In this document: positions 1 to 6,766 of the stretch, in pieces | Layout of the letters: every line of letters starts with the position of its first letter | How positions within the stretch are numbered: the stretch's first letter is position 1 | Assembly (NCBI GenBank): GCA_913049615.1 | Contig: CAJWZI010000024.1 | Coordinates: forward strand, 1 to 11,452 | Direction of reading: 5' to 3' | Length of the DNA stretch: 11,452 nucleotides | Source of the DNA: an uncultured Alphaproteobacteria bacterium | GTDB lineage: Bacteria > Pseudomonadota > Alphaproteobacteria > GCA-2731375 | Program-made: the position numbers and the translations under genes | The notes under the pieces: model-generated | Told to the model about the DNA's origin: nothing | What the model saw: the letters and a program-made list of their open reading frames with translations, nothing else | Databases searched by the model: none

Positions 1-1
1 C

Positions 2-2035
2 ATTGGCGTCATAGAAGAAGCGCTGGAGGCGCCATTCGCGAATGACTACCCTTGTCGTCACCAGGTGATCCGCCGCGGCTCCTACGGTCAGGTCGAAATC
101 AAGGGCGGTCTTCGTGATTTAACAGGCATCACCTTGCAGGCTATGATCTATCCCACTCTGCCAGGGCGGCAGCGTCAGGTCATTATGGGGCAGCGTGGTG
201 GATTTACCCTTTGCCTCGACGAAGACGGTGCGCTCGCCGCCGCTGTTGACGGACAACAGCTTTCAAGCACAGGCAGACCCGTCCGCAGGCATCAATGGCT
301 ATTTGTCGGAGCTGCATACGATGGTGAAACCGGACTGCTTCATCTGAACCAATGGCCTCTGGCCGTTTCGCCGGGGGACCGTGCCAATTCGCCCAAGTTT
401 TCTTGTGAAGAATTTATTCGCAAGGGTACTGCCATTTCATCTTCTGATGCGCCGTTCCTTTTTGCATCGGGCGGCGACACAAATTTCTTCAATGGTAAGA
501 TTGATCGGCCTCGTTTGGCGAAGAGGGCGCTAAGCTCAGTGGAAATGGACCAGCTATGTGCCTACGATATCCCGCAGAGTTTGGCGGATGATGTATTGGG
601 CGCTTGGGATTTTGGGTCCGATATCTCTAGCGATTGGATTTCGGATCGATCAAATAACGACCTTAGAGGCGCGTTATTCAATTTGCCTACACGTGGCGTA
701 ACTGGCCACAACTGGGATGGTGGTGAACATAATTGGCAGCACGCCGCCGAACAATATGGTGCCGTACATTTCCATCAGGACGATTTGTATGACGTTGGTT
801 GGGAGACGGATTTCAGCTTTACCATTCCCGACGATTTGCCGAGCGGGATATATGCTGCCCGGTTGCGTCACGGAGAAGATTGGGACCGAATTCCTTTTTT
901 TGTCGTGCCGCCCAAAGGTCGTGCTGCGTCGAAGTTGGCTTTCCTGGTACCAACGGCGTCCTACATGGCCTACGCCAATACACGGCAGCGGTTGCAACCC
1001 AATCTAATCTTTGGCGAAGGGCGACCAGAAACCGTCAACGATGCATTTCTTGCCAGCCATCCGGAGGTGGGGGGGTCGCTCTATGATTTGCACGAAGACC
1101 GCAGCGGCATTCACTATTCATCACGTCTTCGCCCAGTGATGAATATGAAGCCGGGTGACAACCGGCCTTGGGGTTTGCCCGCAGACCTGAACATTGTCGC
1201 CTGGTTAAACGACATAAATCAGGAATTTGATGTGATTACGGACGAGGAGTTACACAAGGAAGGCGCAGCGCTGCTGCAGCCTTACCGCTGCGTTATGACG
1301 GGCAGCCATCCAGAATATCATTCCACCGACATGCTGGATGGCATCTCTAGTTATTTGGATCAGGGTGGTCGTTTCATGTACCTGGGCGGCAATGGGTTCT
1401 ATTGGCGGATTGGCTTCGATGATGACAAGCCTGGTGTGATTGAGGTTCGCCGGGCTGAGGATGGCACCCGTGCCTGGATGTCGCCGGTGGGTGAGTATTA
1501 TCAGTCCTTCAACGGCGAATATGGTGGTTTGTGGCGACGCAATGGTCGGCCGCCGAACCGTCTCGTAGGTATTGGTTTCGCCGCCCAAGGCTTTGAACGT
1601 AGTGCTTTTTATGAACGCCAGGCGGGAGCGGAAGATCCCCGTGCTGCTTTTGCCTTGGTGGGGGTGGGCGATGGCCCCATTGGCAATTTTGGCAGTATCG
1701 GTGGTGGCGCCGCAGGCGAGGAGATCGATCGCTGGGATACACGTGACGGTACCCCTGTTCATGCATTGGTATTGGCCCGGGCATCGGATTTTGGCGACGA
1801 TATGCTCCGCACTAAGGAGGATTTTTTATCTACTATGCCACCGTTCAATGACCCCAATGTGAGGGCGGATATGGTATTTTTCGAATGCCCGAGCGGCGGA
1901 GCAGTATTCTCGACGGGTTCCATTGCCTGGATTTCCAGCCTGGCGCACAATGGCTATGACAACAATGTTGCCCAGATCACTGGCAATGTACTTCGCCGAT
2001 TTCTCGACGTCGAACCCTTCCCCCCGCCGCCTTAG
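2..2035 (+). CDS. N,N-dimethylformamidase-like large (beta) subunit, 5'-partial
   Basis: Likely the catalytic large subunit of an N,N-dimethylformamidase-type amidohydrolase; the family enzyme splits N,N-dimethylformamide into dimethylamine and formate at a mononuclear iron held by two Tyr and one Glu. The frame is open to the left edge: the GTG at 65 is internal, because the codons before it (FANDYPCRHQ) already match the family's N-terminal region. 677 residues are visible; the family is about 750-760 aa, so tens of residues are missing. Bases ~125-560 encode a LamG/concanavalin-like beta-sandwich (QAMIYPTLPG, HQWLFVGAAYDG). From ~800 to the end is the DMFase beta C-terminal domain (LPSGIYAARL, FLVPTASYMAYANTRQ). 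HPEY (1307-1318) and GGNGFYWR (1385-1408) are the most family-like motifs; their Tyr are candidate iron ligands, not proven. The small alpha subunit gene is expected just upstream, off the window. Many homologues have unknown substrates, so DMF itself is not implied. No signal peptide can be judged. Confidence 0.88.
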   Translation: MGVIEEALEAPFANDYPCRHQVIRRGSYGQVEIKGGLRDLTGITLQAMIYPTLPGRQRQVIMGQRGGFTLCLDEDGALAAAVDGQQLSSTGRPVRRHQWLFVGAAYDGETGLLHLNQWPLAVSPGDRANSPKFSCEEFIRKGTAISSSDAPFLFASGGDTNFFNGKIDRPRLAKRALSSVEMDQLCAYDIPQSLADDVLGAWDFGSDISSDWISDRSNNDLRGALFNLPTRGVTGHNWDGGEHNWQHAAEQYGAVHFHQDDLYDVGWETDFSFTIPDDLPSGIYAARLRHGEDWDRIPFFVVPPKGRAASKLAFLVPTASYMAYANTRQRLQPNLIFGEGRPETVNDAFLASHPEVGGSLYDLHEDRSGIHYSSRLRPVMNMKPGDNRPWGLPADLNIVAWLNDINQEFDVITDEELHKEGAALLQPYRCVMTGSHPEYHSTDMLDGISSYLDQGGRFMYLGGNGFYWRIGFDDDKPGVIEVRRAEDGTRAWMSPVGEYYQSFNGEYGGLWRRNGRPPNRLVGIGFAAQGFERSAFYERQAGAEDPRAAFALVGVGDGPIGNFGSIGGGAAGEEIDRWDTRDGTPVHALVLARASDFGDDMLRTKEDFLSTMPPFNDPNVRADMVFFECPSGGAVFSTGSIAWISSLAHNGYDNNVAQITGNVLRRFLDVEPFPPPP

Positions 2036-2042
2036 ATTGTTA

Positions 2043-2061
2043 CCCTTCAGGATGAAGGGAG
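2043..2061 (+). promoter_or_regulatory. Hairpin overlapping the ribosome binding site of the selenoprotein gene
   Basis: CCCTTC (2043-2048) and GAAGGG (2054-2059) are perfect reverse complements around a 5-nt loop (AGGAT). The 3' arm contains most of the Shine-Dalgarno AGGGAG (2056-2061), which sits 7 nt before the ATG at 2069. If the hairpin forms, it would partly hide the binding site and tie translation to that of the upstream gene, whose stop codon ends at 2035. The pairing is directly visible; the regulatory role is inference. Confidence 0.4.
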
Positions 2062-2068
2062 AATAACT

Positions 2069-2587
2069 ATGCGAATTGTCAATCCATCGTTTGGCCGGGA
2101 GGCGCCTGGTCAGGAGAAGGCCATGGCGAATTCCGTCGATTGGAACAAGGATCCCATAATATTGTTTGCCAATTCCAAGCCTAATGCCAAGGAATTATTG
2201 GAAGGGTTGCGGGATAAAATGGCTGCTTATAGGGCGACTGATAACATCGACTATATTCAAAAAGACAGTCCAGCTCAGCCGGCTCCCGACGGGATGTATG
2301 ACGAATTGGCGGGAAAGTATCGTGCCGCCTTGTTAGCCATAGCAGATTGAGGCGCATGTTCGTCGTGGAGTTTCCATGACAGCATCGAACTTGAGAAGCG
2401 TGGCGTACAGAATTTTATCCTTACCACCGATACCTTCCTGCCTCTCGTCGAGGCGCAGGCCAAGGCGCGCAAGATGGATCCGCAAGTGATTGTAGTGAAA
2501 CACCCCATCGGTGGTTTAAACGTTGAAGAATTGGTGGAACGTATTGAAACGGCGGCGGCTGGCCTGGAGGCCAAGATCGCCGATTGA
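2069..2587 (+). CDS. UGSC-family selenoprotein (TGA at 2348-2350 read as selenocysteine)
   Basis: A 172-residue protein if the in-frame TGA at 2348-2350 is decoded as Sec94; a plain reading stops after 93 aa and misses the active site. After the TGA the same frame runs 78 more codons to a TGA at 2585-2587 without other stops and encodes the conserved core of the family: D-U-G-A-C-S-S-W-S, then HDSIELEKRG, then a C-terminal PIGGLNVEELVERI segment. The N-terminal half also fits (ILFANSKPNAKELLEGL, a Rossmann-like first strand and helix; APDGMYDELA). Sec94 and Cys97 form a U-x-x-C redox-type motif. The start at ATG 2069 has AGGGAG 7 nt upstream; ATG 2123 is a weaker alternative. A SECIS-like hairpin follows the TGA. 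The family is known as UGSC (seleno)proteins and its reaction is not established. The neighbouring paralogue pair suggests they act together. No signal peptide or membrane segment, so probably cytoplasmic. Function requires SelA/SelB/SelC elsewhere in the genome. Confidence 0.9.
2348..2350 (+). other. Selenocysteine-encoding TGA codon (Sec94)
   Basis: This TGA lies inside a conserved coding frame: upstream codons give LLAIAD and downstream codons give GACSSWSFHD, the UGSC-family active site. Sec is expected directly after the Asp, with Cys three residues later. A proper hairpin begins 7 nt behind it. Confidence 0.88.
2358..2390 (+). promoter_or_regulatory. Bacterial SECIS-like hairpin
   Basis: GTCGTGG (2362-2368) pairs with CCATGAC (2374-2380) in seven consecutive pairs including one G-U, closing a 5-nt apical loop AGTTT (2369-2373). 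A lower helix GTTC (2358-2361) with GAAC (2387-2390) is separated by a 3'-side bulge (2381-2386). The loop begins 19 nt after the TGA and has a G at its second position (2370). Both agree with the known bacterial SECIS rule: a small apical loop roughly 16-37 nt from the UGA with a G in its first two positions, recognised by SelB. It lies within the coding region, as bacterial SECIS elements do. Confidence 0.78.
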
Positions 2588-2604
2588 ACCAGGAGAGGAA
2601 GTAA

Positions 2605-2623
2605 GGTGGTTTGCTTCACCACC
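2605..2623 (+). repeat. Short inverted repeat behind the selenoprotein gene
   Basis: GGTGGT (2605-2610) and ACCACC (2618-2623) are perfect reverse complements around a 7-nt loop. It has no T-run after it, so it is not a convincing terminator alone. It sits directly before the larger palindromic repeat and may be part of the same inserted element. Confidence 0.4.
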
Positions 2624-2624
2624 A

Positions 2625-2650
2625 TCGTCATGCCTACGAAAGTGGGGATC
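2625..2650. repeat. Degraded copy of a dispersed proteobacterial palindromic repeat
   Basis: The stretch from 2626 (CGTCATGCCTACGAAAGTGG and on to GGATC) matches, with about five mismatches in 25, the widespread intergenic element whose usual core is CGTCATTCCCGCGAAAGCGG followed by GAATC. Read on the minus strand it gives the tell-tale peptide IPTFVGMT (usual form IPAFAGMT), often seen in spurious ORF predictions. The core CCTAC-GAAA-GTGGG can fold as a GAAA-tetraloop hairpin with one G-U pair. The match to the consensus is from memory and was not searched. Confidence 0.6.
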
Positions 2651-2675
2651 AATTTCTGAAATGGTCCCCACTTTT
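2639..2675 (+). terminator. 10-bp perfect inverted repeat, possible terminator
   Basis: AAAGTGGGGA (2639-2648) and TCCCCACTTT (2665-2674) are perfect reverse complements, separated by 16 nt that can pair further (ATTT/AAAT). The 3' arm runs into TTTT (2672-2675). With A's on the 5' arm and T's on the 3' arm it could end transcription in either direction, but the T-run is short. The 5' arm overlaps the palindromic repeat at 2625-2650, so it may instead be an inverted pair of half-repeats. It would separate the selenoprotein gene from the downstream paralogue pair, or attenuate between them. Confidence 0.5.
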
Positions 2676-2694
2676 ACAGTAATGAGGCGATAGG

Positions 2695-3765
2695 TTGGTT
2701 GGAGCATCGCCGTACGACGTGACTGTGACAATAGACAACGACACCGAGATCATCGATCTGGGCGATATTGACCCGGGACATTGGAACGAATACGCGATGG
2801 AGCAGGGTTGGAGTGACGGCTTCCCTCTGGTCATGCCCACGGAAGACGCCGTCGGGCGTTTCGTTGACATGGTGCGGGGCGATAATGAGCCGTTGCCGCC
2901 CATCACACCGCGCCTGGTAATCCCGACCCTGGAAACCCTGGCAGCGAATGCGGTCATGGCGGGCTGTCGGCCGGAATATTTTCCCGCGGTTCTGGCGGCC
3001 GCTAGGGCTGTTCTGAACCCTGAATATAATCTGCATGGCAGCCTGGCTACGACCCATTCCTGCGCGCCGATGCTAATGTTCAACGGGCCGATTCGGAATG
3101 AGATCGATATCAATTTTTCATCCAATTGTTTTGGTCAGGGACGCCAGGCAAACGCCACTATCGGTCGGGCTCTTCAACTAATTCTATTGAATGTCGGCGG
3201 GGCGAAGCCTGGAGTAATGGACCGTTCCACCCAAGGCTCGCCAGCGAAGTATGCATTCTGCTTTGGCGAAAATGAGGAGGAGAGCCCGTGGGAACCGTTT
3301 CACCTGCGCCGGGGTTTTGAAGCTGATGACAGCGTCGTCACCGCAATCCCGTCCGAGGCGCCGCATAATATAAACGACCACGCCTCTACAACCGGCGTCG
3401 GTGTTCTAACCACCATAGCTGGCACGATTTCGCAGCCGGGTGCCAATAGCATCTATTGCAAAGCGCCAATTTTTATTGTGCTGGGACCGGAGCACGCGCA
3501 AACCTTGCACCGCGATGGCTGGACCATCGAAAGTATGCAGCAGGATATCTGGCAGCGGTCTCGTATCCCTATCGACCGGGTGTCGGAGGAAAATCAGGTC
3601 AGTTACGCTGAAATGGAACGACCACTAATTGACGGACATTACCATCTCACCCAGACCCCTGACGATATCTTGATCGTGGTCGCTGGCGGTCCCGGCAAGC
3701 ATTCCGCCTATATTCCACCATTCGGTTTCACCACTGCTTGTTCTGTGCGCGTAGCACATATGTAG
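2695..3765 (+). CDS. Uncharacterised protein, first of a tandem paralogue pair next to the UGSC selenoprotein
   Basis: A 356-aa protein of an uncharacterised family; no function can be assigned. It opens with a region containing WSDGFPLVMPT (39-49), then PRLVIPTLETLAANAVMAGC (72-91), a helix-rich middle, NCFGQGRQANATIGRAL (144-160), LNVGGAKPG (165-173), KYAFCFGENEEESPW (185-199) and the C-terminal DDILIVVAGGPGKHSA (323-338). Cysteines 91, 145 and 189 are shared with the next gene. There is no signal peptide or clear membrane segment, so it is probably cytoplasmic. The start is a TTG at 2695, chosen because a stop lies just upstream (TGA at 2683), GAGG at 2684-2687 is 7 nt away, and no earlier codon fits; GTG at 2719 or 2725 are alternatives and would only shorten a poorly conserved N-terminus. 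The stop codon is 6 nt before the next start. From memory, members of this family recur beside UGSC-type genes, which points to a shared role. Confidence 0.85.
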   Translation: MVGASPYDVTVTIDNDTEIIDLGDIDPGHWNEYAMEQGWSDGFPLVMPTEDAVGRFVDMVRGDNEPLPPITPRLVIPTLETLAANAVMAGCRPEYFPAVLAAARAVLNPEYNLHGSLATTHSCAPMLMFNGPIRNEIDINFSSNCFGQGRQANATIGRALQLILLNVGGAKPGVMDRSTQGSPAKYAFCFGENEEESPWEPFHLRRGFEADDSVVTAIPSEAPHNINDHASTTGVGVLTTIAGTISQPGANSIYCKAPIFIVLGPEHAQTLHRDGWTIESMQQDIWQRSRIPIDRVSEENQVSYAEMERPLIDGHYHLTQTPDDILIVVAGGPGKHSAYIPPFGFTTACSVRVAHM

Positions 3766-3771
3766 GAAATC

Positions 3772-4740
3772 ATGGACGGTTTGGGCGAATTGCCGCTATT
3801 TCCTGAGGGCACCTCGTGGGAGGCAGTCTGGGGGCGGCTCGAAGAATTTGCGCTAAACGATGGTCTGCCTATGGTGCCGCCGACGGGCAACCTTTTGGAG
3901 GAGATGCTGGGCAGCGCGAGCGGTAGCAGATCCCACGGCCAACTACCGCCTTTGTTTGGCGAATTGACTGCCACCGCTGTAGCCTATCAATGTGTCTTGG
4001 CGGGGTGTGAACCTGGCGTTTTGCCTCTTGTATTGGCAGCTGCTACCGCTTGTTTAGAAGCTAAATTCAATCTACTGGGGTTATTGACTACTACGGGCAC
4101 ACCCGCCGTGATGGCCATTGTTCATGGTGGTTGTGCCGAACAATTGGGTATGAATGGGGGCTCCAACTGCCTGGGCCCGGGCAACCGGAGCAATGCCACC
4201 CTGGGCCGGGCCATCGCCCTAATTATGCGCAACATCGGTGGTGCTCGACCCGGCATTGGCGATATGGCCACCATGGGTCAGCCCGGAAAATATGGCGTCT
4301 GCGTTCCCGAAAGCAATGAGGGTATTTTACCTTCTTTGTCCGTGCGGCGGGGATGTGACGGCGACGCCGTCACGGTGCTGGGAATATCGGGTACGATCGA
4401 AGTGCTGCCTGAAGGAGATGGTAATGCGCCCGAGGTCATACTGGCCCACGTGGGCTCGGCCCTGGCAGCGGCGCGGACGGCGGCCTCGGCGGGGCAGGTG
4501 CGGGATCTAGGCGAGCAGTTCTTCCTGCTGCCACCGGAACTAGCACGCCAAATTGCTAAACGAGGTTGGGATTTGGCCCGGATTCAATCATTTCTTTTTG
4601 GGGAAGCTGAAATTGCCAAATCGCCCCAAGATATTCACCCCATTATTACTGGCGGCCCTGGGGTAAAGATGACCTGCCTGCCGTTGTGGGCGGGGGGCAC
4701 TTTATCTGTGACAAAACCGTTGTTGAGTTTGGGGAGTTAA
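3772..4740 (+). CDS. Uncharacterised protein, second of the tandem paralogue pair
   Basis: A 322-aa paralogue of the preceding product; function unknown. Matching segments appear in the same order: LNDGLPMVPPT (28-38), VLAGCEPGVLPLVLAAA (75-91), NCLGPGNRSNATLGRAIALI (132-151), RNIGGARPG (153-161), GKYGVCVPESNE (172-183), IITGGPG (291-297). Cys79, Cys133 and Cys177 fall exactly 12 residues before their counterparts in the first paralogue, so this stretch has no net insertion or deletion between them. It is shorter at both ends and lacks the PHNINDHASTT segment of the first protein, so the two have specialised and may form a hetero-oligomer. ATG 3772 follows AGGA (3764-3767), which overlaps the stop codon of the upstream gene, so translation is probably coupled. 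It ends 5 nt before the next start. Confidence 0.88.
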   Translation: MDGLGELPLFPEGTSWEAVWGRLEEFALNDGLPMVPPTGNLLEEMLGSASGSRSHGQLPPLFGELTATAVAYQCVLAGCEPGVLPLVLAAATACLEAKFNLLGLLTTTGTPAVMAIVHGGCAEQLGMNGGSNCLGPGNRSNATLGRAIALIMRNIGGARPGIGDMATMGQPGKYGVCVPESNEGILPSLSVRRGCDGDAVTVLGISGTIEVLPEGDGNAPEVILAHVGSALAAARTAASAGQVRDLGEQFFLLPPELARQIAKRGWDLARIQSFLFGEAEIAKSPQDIHPIITGGPGVKMTCLPLWAGGTLSVTKPLLSLGS

Positions 4741-4745
4741 TTTCA

Positions 4746-6692
4746 ATGTCCGTTAGAAATTTAGAAATTTTGAGCCGTGAACCTTATGAAGAGGGGCGTT
4801 CGTTTAAAAAGGCGGGCGCCTACGAGAGGATCAAGGCAATTGCCCATTATGCCCTTGATCCTGATCATCCCGCCAATGCCGGAGTAGTTGACCTGGAACT
4901 CGCACAACGAGGTGATGACGGATTTGTACACTTTAGCGGTGATGTGACAATGCTGCGACCCATCTCGGGCGGCAGTCGAACTTTGTTGATGCAAGTACCG
5001 AACCGGGGCAAACGGAATATCACCCGCTTCAACATGACTGTTATGGGCACGCAGGATACCGCGGGTATCGATCCGGGCGATGGTTTCCTTTTCAACCATG
5101 GTCTGACTGTAGCCTGGGCAGGCTGGCAATGGGACGTGCCACGCACGACGGAACATATCCGAATTGGGCTGGCGCCACCTCAGGTGCCTGTCCAGGCTCG
5201 GACGCCGATCAGTCAGATGCAACTTCGTCTACAAATCAATGTCGACGCTGCTAGTATCCCCTTAACCGATCACCATGTAGGTGAACTGGGCATGCATGAG
5301 CCCATACCCACGGCCGATGTCGATGATCCGATGGCCCGTCTGTTGGTTCGTAAAGGACCTTATGACCCTCCGGAAGAGATTCTGCGAGAGAATTGGTATT
5401 TTGGACCCAACGAGCACATTCACCTCGACGGCGGCTTCAAGGCGGGTTCGATTTATGATGTGTTCTACACGCCGCGTGAATGCCCTGTGGTTGGCGCAGG
5501 CTTGTTGGCGACACGAGATCTGGCGTCTTTCCTTCGCTATGGGGTTAACACGCCAACAGCTGGGTCCATCGATCACGTTGTCAGCGAGGGACAGTCACAG
5601 TGCGGTCGATTTCTCCGGACTTATTTGTATCTCGGATTGAATTTGGATGAAGCAGGTCGGACTGCTATTGACGGTATCCTTGCCCATATTGCCGGCGGGC
5701 GGCGAGGAGAATTCAACCATCGCTATGGACAGCCGTCCGTTCAGCCCACACCATCCTTCGGCCACCTATTTCCATTTTCGGATCTCTCACAAAAAGACCC
5801 AGTCTCAGGAACCACTGCTGGTTTATTGGACCGTCAGATAAATAAGGGCGGACTGCCGAAGATTTTTTATACCGACACAAGTTCTGAATACTGGCGTGGT
5901 GATGCTGGGTTGAGCCACAGTGATATTGGCAGTGGAAAAGACGGGGTATTGCCGGACGTCGTGCGGCGCTATTTCTTTTCGGGCACACAGCATGGTGTGG
6001 GTGTCGCGAAATGGTCGGACCGCACTCTGTTTGGCAGTCAAGGCCAGAATCATATGAATGTGATCGACTATCGGCCACTTTACCGTGCGGCGCTGCTTAA
6101 TTTATTGGCCTGGGTGAGGGAGGATATAAGCCCTCCCGACAGCCGATATCCGACGGGCAAAGACCGCATAAGACGTGAGGATGCTCTCGAAGCGCTTCAG
6201 GAAATACCTGGACTGGCCTTACCGGGTGGCTCCGCCATGACCGCCGTTTATCCCATGGATCTAGGCCCAGACGCGCATAAGGGGATAGGTAAAATGCCCC
6301 CCGTTCTGGCGGCAGAGCCGTATCCTTGTTGGGTTTCAGCTCTGGATGACGACGGTAATGAGATCGGGGGTATTGCTATGCCCGATATCGCAGTGCCAGT
6401 GGCGACACATACCGGTTTCAATCCTCGACATGTGAATACGGGTGGCGCAGGTCAGTTATTGGAGTATATCGGATCCACGGTGCCCTTTGCCGTGGACAAA
6501 CAAGTCCGCGAGGCCTCGGGCGACCCCCGTCTGTCCTTGGCGGAGCGCTATGACGACCGAAACGACTATCTCCGTAAAGTTCTTGCCGTCGCGCAGGCAT
6601 TGGCAGCGGAACGATACATCTTGGCTGACGATATAGACCTATGTGTTGAGATCGCCGCTACCCGTTATGACATCTGCTTAGCGCACAAATGA
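4746..6692 (+). CDS. Abhydrolase_10-type alpha/beta hydrolase domain protein
   Basis: A 648-aa protein resembling the large 'alpha/beta hydrolase domain' family (Abhydrolase_10), putative serine esterases or amidases of mostly unknown substrate. N-terminal features typical of the family are EPYEEGRSFKKAGAYERI (12-29), a segment often seen as GxxGxYE, then LLMQVPNRGKRN (80-91) and GWQWDV (126-131). The nucleophile elbow is EGQSQCGRFL (281-290) with candidate Ser284. GTQHG (413-417) holds a candidate catalytic His416, and TDTSSEYW (376-383) supplies an acidic candidate. The start is ATG 4746: GGGGAG (4731-4736) lies 9 nt upstream, and the N-terminal sequence fits there. The frame extends upstream to a GTG at 4686, but that part lies inside the previous gene. 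There is no secretion signal. It probably belongs to the same transcript as the paralogue pair. Whether it cleaves an ester, lactone or amide cannot be told from sequence. Confidence 0.86.
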   Translation: MSVRNLEILSREPYEEGRSFKKAGAYERIKAIAHYALDPDHPANAGVVDLELAQRGDDGFVHFSGDVTMLRPISGGSRTLLMQVPNRGKRNITRFNMTVMGTQDTAGIDPGDGFLFNHGLTVAWAGWQWDVPRTTEHIRIGLAPPQVPVQARTPISQMQLRLQINVDAASIPLTDHHVGELGMHEPIPTADVDDPMARLLVRKGPYDPPEEILRENWYFGPNEHIHLDGGFKAGSIYDVFYTPRECPVVGAGLLATRDLASFLRYGVNTPTAGSIDHVVSEGQSQCGRFLRTYLYLGLNLDEAGRTAIDGILAHIAGGRRGEFNHRYGQPSVQPTPSFGHLFPFSDLSQKDPVSGTTAGLLDRQINKGGLPKIFYTDTSSEYWRGDAGLSHSDIGSGKDGVLPDVVRRYFFSGTQHGVGVAKWSDRTLFGSQGQNHMNVIDYRPLYRAALLNLLAWVREDISPPDSRYPTGKDRIRREDALEALQEIPGLALPGGSAMTAVYPMDLGPDAHKGIGKMPPVLAAEPYPCWVSALDDDGNEIGGIAMPDIAVPVATHTGFNPRHVNTGGAGQLLEYIGSTVPFAVDKQVREASGDPRLSLAERYDDRNDYLRKVLAVAQALAAERYILADDIDLCVEIAATRYDICLAHK

Positions 6693-6706
6693 ACTGCGGG
6701 TACACA

Positions 6707-6766
6707 ATGGCGACAAATCCAGCATGTTGCATTATGAATTTCCCAATGAACGGGAAGGCAAAATGA
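6707..6766 (+). CDS. Possible 19-codon leader ORF coupled to the amidase
   Basis: In the 70-nt gap before the amidase, ATG 6707 opens a frame of 19 codons (product contains two adjacent Cys) that ends with TGA at 6764-6766, overlapping the amidase ATG as ATGA. Ribosomes finishing here could re-initiate on the amidase. The upstream GCGGG is a poor binding site and a short ORF of this size occurs easily by chance. Confidence 0.15.
   Translation: MATNPACCIMNFPMNGKAK

Noticed and set aside
1250..1762. Minus-strand 170-aa ORF inside the DMFase-like gene
   Set aside because: Low-complexity antisense shadow of a strongly conserved plus-strand coding region; no family motifs.
2069..2350. Reading the selenoprotein gene as a complete 93-aa hypothetical protein, or as a pseudogene with a nonsense mutation
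   Set aside because: The same frame is open for 78 more codons with strong family motifs, and the TGA sits at the expected Sec position with a SECIS-like hairpin behind it.
2275..2652. Minus-strand 125-aa ORF starting MIPTFVGMT
   Set aside because: It is the spurious translation of the palindromic repeat running antisense into the 3' part of the selenoprotein gene.
4686..4745. Upstream GTG start for the Abhydrolase_10 protein
   Set aside because: It would add 20 unrelated residues overlapping the preceding gene; ATG 4746 has a good binding site and the family N-terminus.
4761..5222. Minus-strand 153-aa ORF inside the Abhydrolase_10 gene
   Set aside because: Antisense shadow with no recognisable domain or plausible ribosome binding site.
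6724..6762. Upstream ATG start for the amidase
   Set aside because: No binding site before it, and the extra 13 residues do not look like the family; GGGAAGG lies before ATG 6763.
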